A DNA stretch of 64,000 nt from Streptomyces uncialis (GTDB lineage Bacteria > Actinomycetota > Actinomycetes > Streptomycetales > Streptomycetaceae), in the NCBI RefSeq assembly GCF_036250755.1, contig NZ_CP109583.1, forward strand, positions 3,968,001 through 4,032,000, written 5' to 3'. The position numbers and the translations under genes were made by a program. Below are positions 41,933 through 51,390 of this stretch, piece by piece. How positions within the stretch are numbered: the first letter of the stretch is position 1; each line of letters opens with the position of its first letter. The notes under the pieces were generated by a model. The model did no database searches. It had not been told where the DNA came from and worked only from the letters and a program-made list of their open reading frames with translations.

Positions 41933-44203
41933 TCAGACGCGGACCAGCTCCCGGTCCTCGTCCCCCTGACCGCCCCGGCCGCTTTCGGAGCCCGTCGAGT
42001 CGAGCTCACGCAGCCCCTCACCCTCGACGTCCACATTGGGCAGCGCCCGGTCCAGCCACTTGGGCAGCCACCACGCCTTCGCCCCGAGCAGCGCCAGGAC
42101 GGCCGGCACGATGGCCATCCGCACCACGAACGCGTCGAAGAACACGGCGATGGCGAGACCGAAACCGATCATCTTGATCATCTGGTCGCTGGCCCCGATG
42201 AACCCGGCGAAGACGGCGATCATGATGACGGCCGCGGCCGACACCACCCGCGCCCCGTGCCGGAACCCGGTCACGATCGCCTGGCCGGGCCGCTCCCCGT
42301 GGACGTACGCCTCCCGCATCCGGGTCACGAGGAACACCTCGTAGTCCATCGCGAGACCGAACACCACACCCACCATGAAGATCGGCATCATCGACATGAC
42401 GGGCCCGGTCTCCGCGACCCCGAAGAGCCCGGCGAGCCAGCCCCACTGGAAGACCGCGACGACGGCGCCCAGCGCGGCGAGCACCGACAGCAGGAACCCG
42501 AGGGCCGCCTTCAGCGGCACCAGCACCGACCGGAACACGATGATCAGCAGCAGGAACGCGAGGCCCACGACCAGCGCCAGATAGGGCAGCAGCGCGTCGT
42601 TCAGCTTCTCGGAGACGTCGATGTTCATGGCCGTCGCACCGGTGACGGTGACCTCCGCGCCATGGTCGGACTTCAGCCCCGCACCCGCGTCACGGATGGC
42701 GTGGACCAGGTCCTCGGTCTCCGTGCTGCTCGGCTTGAAGTTCGGGATGACACTGATGATCGCCGTGTCACCGGTCTTGTTGAACGTGGCCGGGGCGACG
42801 GAGACGACCCCGTCGATGCCTTCGATGGTCTTGCCGACCTCGGCGACCGCGCCCTTCGGGTCCTCGGCGTCCTGGACGTCCGTGACGATCATCAGCGGAC
42901 CGTTGAAGCCCGGCCCGAATCCGTCGGACAGCAGGTCGTACGCCTTGCGCTGGGTGGTGTCCGTCGGCTGCACACCGTCGTCGGGCAGACCGAGCGCGAG
43001 CGATCCGGCGGGGATCGCGGCGGCGCCGAGTCCGACGACACCGATCAGCAGCACGGCGATCGGACGGCGGATGACGAAGCGGGCCCAGCGTGTACCGAGG
43101 TTGGACTTCTCCTCCTCGGCACCGGTCGCGGCGACCGGGGCGGCGGTGGCCGCCGCCTTGTCCTTGTGTGCGCCGCGCAGCCGTCCCTTGGCGCTGGTGG
43201 GACGGATCTTGCGGCCGGCGTAGCCGAGCAGCGCGGGGATCATGGTGAGGGCGATGAGCACCGCGATGGCGACGGTACCGGCGGCGGCGACACCCATCTT
43301 GGTGAGCATCGGGATGTTGACGACGGCGAGTCCGACGAGCGCGATGACGACGGTGAGTCCCGCGAAGACGACGGCGGAACCGGCGGTCCCGACCGCGCGT
43401 CCGGCGGCGTCCTCCCGCTCACGGCCCTCGTCCAGTTCCGCGCGGTAGCGGGAGACGATGAACAGCGCGTAGTCGATACCGACCGCGAGGCCGATCATCA
43501 TCGCGAGGGTGGAGGTGGTCGTCCCCAGGTCGAGGACCTTCGCGAGGGCGGTGATGGAGGAGACGCCGATCCCTACGCCGATGAGGGCGGTCAGCAGCGG
43601 CAGTCCGGCGGCGACGAGGGAGCCGAGGGTGATCACGAGGACCACGGCCGCGAGGCCGATGCCGATGATCTCGGCGGTACCGGTGTGCGGCATGGCCTGG
43701 AGGGCGTCACCGCCGACCTCGACGGTCATCCCGGAACCCCGCGCGTCCTTGGCGGCGTTCTCCAGCGCGTCGCGGGAGCTGTCCTCCAGCTCCATGCCGT
43801 TGACCTTGTAGGTCACCTGGGCGTACGCGATCGTCTCGCCCTCGTTCAGCGACTTCGTCTGGAACGGGTCGGTGGCGCTGGCCACCTGCTTGTCCGCGGT
43901 GAGGTCCTTGACGGCGGTCTGGACGGCCGACTTGTGCTCGCCGTCGGTCATCCTCTCGCCCTCGGGGGCCTTGAAGACGACCCGCGCGGTCGCGCCGTCG
44001 GCGGCGGAACCGGGGAACCGCTCTTCGAGCAGGTCGAAGGCGCGCTGCGCCTCCGTCCCGGGTATGGAGAACGATCCGGCGCCGGGTGCGGGCGCGGTGG
44101 CGGCACCGACTCCGGCGAGGGTCAGGAGCGCCACCCATATCAGGGCGACGAAGTGGCGGCGGCGGAAGGCCAGCCGGCCGACTTTGTACAGGAACGTGGC
44201 CAC
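41933..44203 (-). CDS. MMPL/RND-family transporter
   Basis: A 756-residue export protein with two repeated halves, each with one membrane helix, a large extracytoplasmic domain and five further helices. First half: ALIWVALLTLAGVGAA (about 20-36), then IIGIGLAAVVLVITLGSLVAAGLPLLTALIGVGIG and GLAVGIDYALFIVSRYR, the conserved proton-relay motif. Second half: VVFGLAMDYEVFLVTRMREAY. A cytoplasmic loop (about 330-370) is Lys/Ala-rich. It exports lipids, drugs or metabolites. GTG 44203 has only a weak ribosome site. Upstream in the same orientation is a TetR gene, likely its repressor. Confidence 0.92.
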   Translation of the reverse strand: MATFLYKVGRLAFRRRHFVALIWVALLTLAGVGAATAPAPGAGSFSIPGTEAQRAFDLLEERFPGSAADGATARVVFKAPEGERMTDGEHKSAVQTAVKDLTADKQVASATDPFQTKSLNEGETIAYAQVTYKVNGMELEDSSRDALENAAKDARGSGMTVEVGGDALQAMPHTGTAEIIGIGLAAVVLVITLGSLVAAGLPLLTALIGVGIGVSSITALAKVLDLGTTTSTLAMMIGLAVGIDYALFIVSRYRAELDEGREREDAAGRAVGTAGSAVVFAGLTVVIALVGLAVVNIPMLTKMGVAAAGTVAIAVLIALTMIPALLGYAGRKIRPTSAKGRLRGAHKDKAAATAAPVAATGAEEEKSNLGTRWARFVIRRPIAVLLIGVVGLGAAAIPAGSLALGLPDDGVQPTDTTQRKAYDLLSDGFGPGFNGPLMIVTDVQDAEDPKGAVAEVGKTIEGIDGVVSVAPATFNKTGDTAIISVIPNFKPSSTETEDLVHAIRDAGAGLKSDHGAEVTVTGATAMNIDVSEKLNDALLPYLALVVGLAFLLLIIVFRSVLVPLKAALGFLLSVLAALGAVVAVFQWGWLAGLFGVAETGPVMSMMPIFMVGVVFGLAMDYEVFLVTRMREAYVHGERPGQAIVTGFRHGARVVSAAAVIMIAVFAGFIGASDQMIKMIGFGLAIAVFFDAFVVRMAIVPAVLALLGAKAWWLPKWLDRALPNVDVEGEGLRELDSTGSESGRGGQGDEDRELVRV

Positions 44204-44394
44204 GGAGAGGTACTCCCGGTCAGGTCGTTTGCTTACAGGGCAGGAGTCACCAGCCCGACGACGTGAGCGGTCGCGTCAGGTGGAGCAGGGTGGAACTGGG
44301 GAGTGGAGCAGAGGTCGGGCAGGGGTGAGGCAGGGGTGGGGCAGGGGTGGGGCAGGAAACCGCCGGGGGACGGGCCGGTGGCCGGTCCGGACGG

Positions 44395-44985
44395 TCAGAC
44401 GTCGAGAGCGGGGAGGATCACGGCGTCGATGTAGTCACGCAGATAGGCCTGGTTGGGAGGCCGGTCGTCGATCAGGGTCCGGGCGACGAACGCGCCCAGC
44501 ATCATGTGCAGGACGTAGTCCACCGCGGGGTTGTCCGCGCGGACCTCGCCACGGGCGACCGCCCGCTGCACCACCATGTCCAGCTCGGCCAGTTCCGGTT
44601 CGATGATCCGTTCCCGGAAGACCCGCAGCAGGTCGGGGTCCGCGTGGACCGCCGTGGCCATGCCCCGGATCAGCGCGGAGTCCTGTTCCATCTGGCAGTC
44701 GTCGCCGCGGTCGATCATGGCGTGGAAGTCACCACGGAGGGTGCCGGTGTCGATGACATCGAATCCCTCGCTCTTCTGGATCCGCAACGCCTCGACGACC
44801 AAGCGCGGTTTGCTCCCCCACTGACGGTAGAGCGTGGCCTTGCTGGACCGGGTGCGCGCCGCGACGGCGTCCATGGTCAGCCCGTCGTAGCCGACCTCGC
44901 GCAGGAGGTCGAGTACGGCGTCGTACAGCTCAGCCTCGCGCTCGGGGGTGATCCGGCTGCGGCGCGTCATCGTCACCTCGGCCAT
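44395..44985 (-). CDS. TetR-family repressor of the MMPL exporter
   Basis: A 196-residue regulator. HTH: TPEREAELYDAVLDLLREVGYDGLTMDAVAARTRSSKATLYRQWGSKPRLV (about residues 13-62). The C-terminal domain resembles the TetR_C_33-like group (DDCQMEQDSALIRGMATAVHADPDLLRVFRERII). It lies 191 bp upstream of the MMPL gene, same strand, and two matching palindromes precede it, so it probably represses itself and the exporter. The ligand is unknown. Confidence 0.88.
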   Translation of the reverse strand: MAEVTMTRRSRITPEREAELYDAVLDLLREVGYDGLTMDAVAARTRSSKATLYRQWGSKPRLVVEALRIQKSEGFDVIDTGTLRGDFHAMIDRGDDCQMEQDSALIRGMATAVHADPDLLRVFRERIIEPELAELDMVVQRAVARGEVRADNPAVDYVLHMMLGAFVARTLIDDRPPNQAYLRDYIDAVILPALDV

Positions 44986-45081
44986 ATGTGCTCATCCCCT
45001 CCCGGTCGCGCGGCAGTCTAGCGACTGCTGCCCGTCCGGTACCCGTTTCCGCGGGCACCACGAACAGCGGTCTCCTGATCG

Positions 45082-45100
45082 GTACGAAACCGTTTCGTAC
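45082..45100. promoter_or_regulatory. TetR operator 1 (GTACGAAAC-C-GTTTCGTAC)
   Basis: A perfect inverted repeat with 9-bp arms around one central base. The same core recurs 48 bp away (centre to centre). Length and symmetry are typical for TetR-family operators; the leftward TetR (44395-44985) is the likely ligand because it lies nearer. Confidence 0.65.
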
Positions 45101-45131
45101 GCGTCTGACAGTACCCGAGCCCGCTAGCGAA

Positions 45132-45146
45132 ACGAAACGGTTTCGT
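45132..45146. promoter_or_regulatory. TetR operator 2 (ACGAAAC-G-GTTTCGT)
   Basis: A perfect 7-bp-arm palindrome around one base, sharing the CGAAACSGTTTCG core of operator 1. A partial direct repeat (CGAAACGAAAC) extends its left side. Two sites suggest cooperative binding or control of both divergent transcripts. Confidence 0.6.
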
Positions 45147-45221
45147 ACGTGTCCTGGACCACACCGGGCACCCGGCCCGCCGGATGCGCGGTGCGAGCCG
45201 GACCACCCACCCGTCCCATCG

Positions 45222-45242
45222 GGGTGTACTACTGGTGCACCC
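45222..45242. promoter_or_regulatory. candidate operator of the rightward TetR operon
   Basis: GGGTGTAC-N5-GTGCACCC: inverted 8-bp arms with one mismatch. Two further half-site-like sequences (GTACACCC at about 45260-45267 and TGCACCCC at about 45275-45282) follow, so several dimers could bind ahead of the 45304 start. This motif differs completely from CGAAACSGTTTCG, consistent with two separate regulators. Confidence 0.5.
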
Positions 45243-45303
45243 TACCGGTGCGCTTTATCTGTACACCCTAGCGATGCACCCCGGCGGTCTGTACCGTCGC
45301 CCC

Positions 45304-46092
45304 ATGACTCCGCCCCTCCCCCGCTTCCACCGTCAGCCCGCCGAACGGCAGGCCGCCATCCTCGCCGTGGCCCGTCGGCACTTCGCCGAGCAAGGGCCCG
45401 GAACCGCCTCGTACAACAAGATCATCGAGGCCACCGGCATCTCCAAGACCGCCGCGTACCACTACTTCGACGGACGCGAGGATCTGCTGGCGGCGGTCCT
45501 GGACGATGTCCTCGCCCGGCTGCTCGGCGCACTCGGCCCCTGGACACCCGCACAGGACGCCGCCGGGTTCTGGGCGCGCCTGGAATCCGGTACGGAGGCA
45601 CTGCTCGGCCATCTGCGGACCCATCCGGACGATCTGGCCCTGGCCGGACCGGCCGTCTCCCGGGGCCAGGGCGCCCCGTGGCTCGACTGGTTCGAGGCAC
45701 TGGTCGAGGACGGGCAGCGGATCGGGGTGATCCGTACGGATGTGGACCGCGGCCTGCTCGTCTCGGCCACCACTGCCGTCCTGGGCGCGGCCGACGAGTG
45801 GGCCCTGACCTCGCTCGCCGACGGCCGCGACCCCGCCCGGGACCAGGTGTGGGAACTGCTGCGCGGCCTGTGGGGCACGGGTACGGGTACGGGGGCTCCG
45901 GGGGCGGGTGCGGTTGGGGGGACCGTTGCGGGCGCGGGTGCCGGGGGCGGTGCGGACATCGATGTGGCCGGTACGGGGGCAGGTGCGGGCATCGATGTGG
46001 CCGGGGCAGGTGCGGGCATCGATGCGGCCGGCGCTCGGGGCGGCGGCGACCCGACGGACACCACGGAGGGGAGGTCCGCCGATGCGCACTGA
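45304..46092 (+). CDS. TetR-family regulator with Gly/Ala repeat tail
   Basis: A 262-residue protein. HTH: ERQAAILAVARRHFAEQGPGTASYNKIIEATGISKTAAYHYFDGREDLLAAVLDDV (about residues 13-70), a normal TetR ligand domain to about residue 195, then a long tail of GTGTGAPGAGAVGG and (G)IDVAGAGAG-type repeats (about 199-245). The tail arises from short GC-rich tandem DNA repeats and probably is disordered. It overlaps the next gene by 11 bp, so the three genes 45304-47429 form an operon. Confidence 0.86.
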   Translation: MTPPLPRFHRQPAERQAAILAVARRHFAEQGPGTASYNKIIEATGISKTAAYHYFDGREDLLAAVLDDVLARLLGALGPWTPAQDAAGFWARLESGTEALLGHLRTHPDDLALAGPAVSRGQGAPWLDWFEALVEDGQRIGVIRTDVDRGLLVSATTAVLGAADEWALTSLADGRDPARDQVWELLRGLWGTGTGTGAPGAGAVGGTVAGAGAGGGADIDVAGTGAGAGIDVAGAGAGIDAAGARGGGDPTDTTEGRSADAH

Positions 46093-46699
46093 TCTGACGA
46101 CCGACTGGGAGATACCCGCCACCCCCGGCGGGTTCACGGGCGGTCTCGAACGCTTCATGGGTCCGGGCAAGTCCCGTGCCGAGTCGGCGGTCGAGCTGGG
46201 GGGCGGCACGGTCTGCGCCGCGCTGCTGGCCGCCGGACTCTGGTCGACGGACCTGCGGCCCGACTGGTCCACCACCCAGCTCGTCGTGGTGGCGCTGATC
46301 GGCCTCGACCTCATCGGGGGCGTCCTCACCAACGCCACCAACGCCGCGAAGCGCTGGTACCACCGACAGGCGCCGGGCACCCGGCGCGCCCGGCTGACGT
46401 TCGTCGGCGCGCATCTGCTGCACCTCGGTGTGATGGGGCTGGTGATGCTGGAGGGCGACTGGACGTGGGCCCTGGCCAACGGCGCGCTGCTCCTGGCCGG
46501 AACGGCCGCGGTGGAGTTCGCCCCGCTGCCCGTCAAACGTCCGGTGTCCATGGCCTCCTGGACCGCGGCGGTCCTGACGAACCTCTTCTGGCTGGACGTA
46601 CCCGCCGCCCTCCTCTGGTTCGCCCCCCTCTTCTTCCTGAAGCTGCTGGTGTGCCATCTCGTACCGGAAGCACCACTGAAGCGGAGCCACGATGCGTGA
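46082..46699 (+). CDS. conserved membrane protein of unknown function
   Basis: A 205-residue protein with about four to five hydrophobic segments (for example GTVCAALLAAGLW, TTQLVVVALIGLDLIGGVL, LLHLGVMGLVMLEG, PAALLWFAPLFFLKLLVCHL). A cytoplasmic NATNAAKRWYHRQAPGTRR stretch is strongly basic. ATG 46082 has GGAGGGGAGG upstream. It overlaps both neighbours, so it is co-translated with the TetR gene before and the acetyltransferase after. I do not recognise a named family; its regulator next door suggests it responds to a small molecule. Confidence 0.78.
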   Translation: MRTDLTTDWEIPATPGGFTGGLERFMGPGKSRAESAVELGGGTVCAALLAAGLWSTDLRPDWSTTQLVVVALIGLDLIGGVLTNATNAAKRWYHRQAPGTRRARLTFVGAHLLHLGVMGLVMLEGDWTWALANGALLLAGTAAVEFAPLPVKRPVSMASWTAAVLTNLFWLDVPAALLWFAPLFFLKLLVCHLVPEAPLKRSHDA

Positions 46700-47429
46700 C
46701 GAAAGCACGGGCACGGGTGCCGGGACGGGTACGGGTACGGGTACGGGTGACGTTGTGGGCGTCGGCGCGGGTGCGGGTGCCGGAGCGGGCGGGGGTGAGG
46801 GCAGGGGTGCGGGTGCGGACGCCGCGAAGGGTCAGTGGCGGGTGGACGAAGCCCCCGCGCCGGGCCTTTGCGCGGCCGTCCTCGCCGCCGCTTTCGCCAC
46901 GGAACCGGTCAGCGGATGGATCTGCGGTGACTCCGAACGGGCACGGCGGCACTGGTTCGCCGCGACACTCGCCACGCACGCCACCGTGCCCGGCGCCCGG
47001 CGCCATCTCCTGACCGACGGTACGGGCCAACCGGTCGCCGCGGCGGTGCTCACCCCACCCGGCGCGGGACCAGGTGCCGGGGCCAAGGCCGCGTGGACGG
47101 TGCGCACCCTGCTGCGCTGCGGTCCCGGACCTCTGATCAGGACTCTGCGATACCTGGGCGGGACCGCGCCCGCCGCACCGGACGGGGCGTGGAACCTGGA
47201 GTTCATCGGCGTCCTGCCGCACCACACCGGACGAGGCGCGGGCCGCCGTCTCCTCGACCAGCTGCTGGCCACGGCACCGGCACCGGCACCGGGCGGCGTC
47301 CACCTCACGACCGCCGACCCGGACAACGTGACGATCTACGAACGCCTCGGGTTCACCACCCACGCGCGGCTGCGCATCGGCCCGATCACGACGACGGCCA
47401 TGTGGCGACCCGCAGCACCTCAGGAGTAG
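46692..47429 (+). CDS. GNAT-family acetyltransferase with Gly-repeat N-terminus
   Basis: A 245-residue protein. The first ~45 residues are a GTGTGTGTG and VGAGAGAGAG repeat of no fold. Then a GNAT domain: VLPHHTGRGAGRRLLDQLLATAP (motif A, about residues 176-198) and TADPDNVTIYERLGFTTHARLRIGP (motif B). An internal GTG or ATG start after the repeat cannot be excluded, but ATG 46692 overlaps the preceding gene by 8 bp in normal operon fashion. Substrate unknown. Confidence 0.8.
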   Translation: MRDESTGTGAGTGTGTGTGDVVGVGAGAGAGAGGGEGRGAGADAAKGQWRVDEAPAPGLCAAVLAAAFATEPVSGWICGDSERARRHWFAATLATHATVPGARRHLLTDGTGQPVAAAVLTPPGAGPGAGAKAAWTVRTLLRCGPGPLIRTLRYLGGTAPAAPDGAWNLEFIGVLPHHTGRGAGRRLLDQLLATAPAPAPGGVHLTTADPDNVTIYERLGFTTHARLRIGPITTTAMWRPAAPQE

Positions 47430-47705
47430 CGGCCACACAGAGGCCATGGAGGACAGAGGGGCCATAGAGGCCACGCAGCGGACACAGGTCGGCCACCCAG
47501 CGGCCATCGAGGTCATAGAGGTCATAGAGGTCATAGAGGTCACCGGAAGGTCATACCGGCCACCGGCACCGCCCGCCGGGCCTCCGCACGACCGCACAGC
47601 ACCACAGGAGCGCGCCAACAACACCGTGCCCCAGCACCCCAGCGCCGCGCCGCGTCACCGCACCACCGAGTTGCCGACGCCCCGCCCCGGGAAAAGCATG
47701 GACAT
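47430..47705. other. intergenic region before the tricorn protease gene
   Basis: A 276-bp gap containing GAGGCCAT/CAGCGGACA-like short repeats, AGGTCA array 2 at 47509-47544, and an unremarkable GC-rich remainder. A small ORF (47446-47709) encodes IEVIEVIEVIEV from the array and is not credible. A promoter for the tricorn gene must lie in the right half but is not obvious. Confidence 0.5.
47509..47544. repeat. AGGTCA tandem array 2 (9-bp period)
   Basis: Four contiguous 9-bp units: GAGGTCATA three times and GAGGTCACC once. The period and AGGTCA core match array 3. Confidence 0.8.
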
Positions 47706-50700
47706 GTGACCGACCCCGCCCGGCCGCCGAGGCCCCACGACACCGCCGTCGACTCCGGCACCGCCGCGCGCACCCCTGCCGACGGGGACGGGGCCTACCT
47801 CCGGTACCCCCACCTCCACGGTGACCTGCTCTGTTTCGTCGCCGAGGACGATCTATGGGTGGCGCCGCTGCCCGAGGAGGGCGGCCGGGCGGCCCGTGCC
47901 TGGCGGCTGACCGTCGACCGGACACGCATCAGCCACCCCCGCTTCTCACCGGACGGCGGGCACCTCGCGTACACGACCTGGCGGAGTCTGGACCCGGAGA
48001 TCCATCTCGTACCCGTGGAGGGCGGGACCGCCCGGCGGCTGACCTATTGGGGCGCCCCGGACACCCGGGTGTGCGGATGGGCGCCGCCCGATCAGGACGG
48101 GCGGTGCGACATCCTGGCGGTGGCCTCGCACGAACAGCCGTTCTCGTACTTCGGATGGGCCTACCGGGTGCCCACGGACGGCTCCCCCGGCGGGCGGCTG
48201 CCCTGGGGGCCGGTCAGCGACATCGCCGTCGCGGATCTCGGCGGTGAGCCCAGGACGCTGCTGCTCACCGGCAAGCCCCCGCATGAACCCGCCTCCTGGA
48301 AGCGGTACCGGGGCGGGGCCATGGGACGGCTGTGGCTGCACGGCGAGCGCCTGCTCGAAGGGCTCGGCGGACATCTGGAGTCACCGATGATCGTCGGCGG
48401 CCGGGTGGCGTTCCTGTCCGACCACGAGGGCGTCGGGAACCTGTACTCGTGTCTCCCCGACGGCACGGATCTGCGGCGTCACACCGACCACGCCGAGTTC
48501 TACGCCCGCTGCGCGTCGACCGACGGCCACCGGGTCGTGTACCAGTGCGCGGGCGAACTGTGGCTGCTGGAAGGGCTGTCGGCGCGCTCCCTACCGCGCA
48601 GGCTCGACGTACGGCTGGGCGGGCCACGGGCCGGACGGCGGGCCTATCAGGTACCGGCCGCGCAGCATGTGGACGGGCTGTCCGTGGACGAGACGGGCCG
48701 GGCGAGCGCGGTGGTGGTCCGGGGCAGCCTGTACTGGCTGACCCATCGTGACGGTCCCGCGCGGACGATCGCGGACACCCCTGGGGTGCGGGTGCGGCTC
48801 CCGGTGATGCTCGGTTCGGGCGGCGGGGCGGTCGCGTACGTGACCGACGCGGGTGGCGCCGACGCCGTCGAGATCGCGTATCTGCCCCGGGCCTCCGGTG
48901 ACCGGGCGCCGAGACGGCTGGCGTCCGGCGTGCTCGGTCACGTCCAGGAGCTCGTCTCCGACCCGGACGGCGAACGGCTCGCCATCGCGTCGAACGACGG
49001 ACGGCTCCTGCTGCTGGACACCGCCGAGAACACCACGGACCCTGCGGACACCACAGCCGCAGCGGACACCCCGGTCACCGAAACGGCCACCGATGAGCAG
49101 GCCACCACGGCCACCCATGCGGACATGAACGAGGACATGAACGCGGTCACGAACGCGGACAGCAATGCGGACACCGTCGCGGACCCGGATGCGGACAGCA
49201 ATGCGGACACCGTCGCGGACCCGGATGCAGACCCGGATGCGGACAGGAACCGGGGCGCGACGGACAAATCAGCGGCCGGGGCGACGACAGGCGTGACGGA
49301 GCTGATCCGGTCGTTGAACGGCCCGGTCGCCGACCTCGCGTTCTCCCCGGACGGGGCCTGGCTGACCTGGTCCCATCCGGGGATCGGCCGTTCGCTGCGT
49401 TCCATCAAGATGGCGCGGATCGAGGGACCCGGCGCGCGGACCGTCATCGATGTGACGAGCGGCCGGTTCGAGGACGAGAACCCGGTCTTCACCAGCGACG
49501 GCCGCTACCTCGCGTTCCTGTCCTGGCGCGGCTTCGACCCCGTGTACGACGTCCACACCGGCGATCTCTCGTTCCCCCTGGGCTGCCGCCCGTACCTGGT
49601 GCCGCTGTCGTCCGCGACCCCGTCCCCGTTCGCCCTGCTGCCGGACGGCCGTCCGGCGGCGGGCGGCATGGACCCGATGGACGACGACGAGGCGGACGGC
49701 ACGGGAACGGTCACCGTCGAGGTAGAGGGCCTGGAGAGCCGGGTCACCCCGTTTCCGGTGGCAGCGTCGAAGTACTCGGCGCTGTGTCCGGTCGCCGGGG
49801 GCGGCCTGGTGTGGCTGCGGTGGCCTATTTCCGGCGCGCTCGGGGAGACGTTCGCCAACCCGTCGGACACCTCGGGCCGCCCGACCCTCGAACACTTCGG
49901 CATCCCGCGCGGCAAACGCACCGAACTCGTCACCGACCTCGACTGGTTCGACGTCAGCGGCGACGGCACCCGGCTCGTGGTGATGGACGAGGGCGAACTG
50001 CGCGCGGTCCCGTCCGGCGAGCCCGGCGACAGCGACTCGACGGTCTGGATCGACCTGCGCCGCATCCTGCACGACGTCGACCCGCCCGCCGAGTGGCGCC
50101 AGGCCTACGAAGAGGCCGGCCGCGTCATCCGCGCCTACTTCTGGGAGCCGGACATGTGCGGGATCGACTGGCCGGCGATCCTCGACCAGTACCGTCCGCT
50201 GGTCGACCGGGTCGCCTCCCCCGACGACTTCGCCGATCTGCTGCGCGAGGTCCTCGGCGAGCTCGGCACCTCCCACGCGTACGTCACCCCCGCCCGGCGC
50301 AACGAAGGCCCCCCGCACTACCAGCGCGCACAAGGTCTGCTCGGCGCGGACCTGGTGCCCAGGGACGAGGGCTGGCTGGTCGAACGCATCCTGCCCGGCG
50401 ACTCCTCCGACTCCAAGGCCCGCTCCCCGCTCGCCGGTACGGGCATCCGCGAGGGCGCCGTCCTCACGCATGTGGACGGACGCCCGGTGGACCCGGTCAG
50501 CGGGCCGTTCCCACTGCTCGGCGCGGCGGGCGGGACGACGGTGGAGCTGACGTTCCGCCCGGCGGAGGGCGGCACCGGGCCCGCGCGGCGGGTCGCCGTG
50601 ATCCCCCTCGTGGACGACCGTCCGCTGCGCTATCAGTACTGGGTCGTGAAACGCCGCGAGGTGGTGCGGCGGCTCAGCGGCGGCAAGTGCGGCTATCTGC

Positions 50701-51314
50701 ACATCCCCGATCTCGGCGGCTCCGGCTGGGCGCAGTTCAACCGTGACCTGAGGATGGAGGTGTCCCGCCCGGCGCTCATCGTGGACGTGCGCGGCAACGC
50801 GGGCGGCCACATCAGCGAACTCGTCGTCGAGAAACTGACCCGCACCATCCTCGGCTGGGACCTCACCCGCAACGCCCAGCCCGTGTCCTACGCCTCCAAC
50901 GCGCCACGCGGCCCGGTCGTCGCCCTCGCGGACGAGGCCACGTCGTCGGACGGCGACATGATCACGGCCGCCTTCAAGCTGCTCGGCCTGGGGCCCGTGG
51001 TCGGCCAGCGCACCTGGGGCGGGGTCGTCGGCATGACGGGCCGTCACCGACTGGGGGACGGAACGGTGATCACGGTGCCGATGAACGCGGCGTGGTTCGA
51101 CGCGTACGGCTGGTCCGTCGAGAACCACGGGGTGGAGCCGGACCTGTCCGCGTTGCGCACCCCGCTGGACTGGGCCGAGGGCCGCTACGCGCAGCTCGAC
51201 GACGCGGTGACGGTGGCCCTGAACCTTCTGGCCGAGCGCCCCCCGGCCTCCCCGCCGGACTACTCGGCCGTCCCCCTTCGCGTCCGCCCGCCCCTCCCCC
51301 CACGCCCCGAGTGA
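47706..51314 (+). CDS. tricorn-type protease
   Basis: A giant serine peptidase of 1202 residues, a cytosolic enzyme thought to trim oligopeptides released by the proteasome or Clp. Order: six-blade propeller with repeats such as HPRFSPDGGHLAYTT (about 40-330), second propeller (to about 750), C1 core with His857 in GTSHAYV, a PDZ domain (about 870-965) and the C2 domain with ADEATSSDGDM, where Ser1081 aligns with the catalytic Ser, and ENHGVEPD supplying the Glu. An Asp/Asn/Ala-rich insertion (about 440-525) sits between propellers; it contains an exact 36-bp tandem duplication at 49155-49190 and 49191-49226. GTG 47706 is the start. Confidence 0.93.
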   Translation: MTDPARPPRPHDTAVDSGTAARTPADGDGAYLRYPHLHGDLLCFVAEDDLWVAPLPEEGGRAARAWRLTVDRTRISHPRFSPDGGHLAYTTWRSLDPEIHLVPVEGGTARRLTYWGAPDTRVCGWAPPDQDGRCDILAVASHEQPFSYFGWAYRVPTDGSPGGRLPWGPVSDIAVADLGGEPRTLLLTGKPPHEPASWKRYRGGAMGRLWLHGERLLEGLGGHLESPMIVGGRVAFLSDHEGVGNLYSCLPDGTDLRRHTDHAEFYARCASTDGHRVVYQCAGELWLLEGLSARSLPRRLDVRLGGPRAGRRAYQVPAAQHVDGLSVDETGRASAVVVRGSLYWLTHRDGPARTIADTPGVRVRLPVMLGSGGGAVAYVTDAGGADAVEIAYLPRASGDRAPRRLASGVLGHVQELVSDPDGERLAIASNDGRLLLLDTAENTTDPADTTAAADTPVTETATDEQATTATHADMNEDMNAVTNADSNADTVADPDADSNADTVADPDADPDADRNRGATDKSAAGATTGVTELIRSLNGPVADLAFSPDGAWLTWSHPGIGRSLRSIKMARIEGPGARTVIDVTSGRFEDENPVFTSDGRYLAFLSWRGFDPVYDVHTGDLSFPLGCRPYLVPLSSATPSPFALLPDGRPAAGGMDPMDDDEADGTGTVTVEVEGLESRVTPFPVAASKYSALCPVAGGGLVWLRWPISGALGETFANPSDTSGRPTLEHFGIPRGKRTELVTDLDWFDVSGDGTRLVVMDEGELRAVPSGEPGDSDSTVWIDLRRILHDVDPPAEWRQAYEEAGRVIRAYFWEPDMCGIDWPAILDQYRPLVDRVASPDDFADLLREVLGELGTSHAYVTPARRNEGPPHYQRAQGLLGADLVPRDEGWLVERILPGDSSDSKARSPLAGTGIREGAVLTHVDGRPVDPVSGPFPLLGAAGGTTVELTFRPAEGGTGPARRVAVIPLVDDRPLRYQYWVVKRREVVRRLSGGKCGYLHIPDLGGSGWAQFNRDLRMEVSRPALIVDVRGNAGGHISELVVEKLTRTILGWDLTRNAQPVSYASNAPRGPVVALADEATSSDGDMITAAFKLLGLGPVVGQRTWGGVVGMTGRHRLGDGTVITVPMNAAWFDAYGWSVENHGVEPDLSALRTPLDWAEGRYAQLDDAVTVALNLLAERPPASPPDYSAVPLRVRPPLPPRPE

Positions 51315-51390
51315 CCAGTGACCGAGGGCCGATGGCGACGGCGATGAGATGGCCGCAACAGGCCCGACTCCGCCGCCACGCAGCATCACG
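51315..51390. other. short non-coding segment after the tricorn gene
   Basis: GC-rich sequence between the tricorn stop and repeat array 3, without recognised motif. A possible ATG at 51332 leads into the array but the resulting ORF uses CTA leucine codons throughout, which Streptomyces avoids. Confidence 0.4.

Larger units (their letters stand above)
44986..45303. other. divergent regulatory region between two TetR genes
   Basis: A 318-bp region driving the leftward TetR-MMPL operon and the rightward TetR operon. It contains two CGAAAC/GTTTCG palindromes nearer the left gene and a GGGTGTAC/GTGCACCC palindrome nearer the right gene, listed separately. TACCGT (45292-45297) lies seven bases before the ATG at 45304, suggesting a leaderless rightward transcript. 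Confidence 0.6.

Noticed and set aside
47446..47709. Small ORF with IEVIEVIEV repeat over AGGTCA array 2
   Set aside because: Only reflects the 9-bp tandem repeat; no ribosome site and no conserved-looking remainder.
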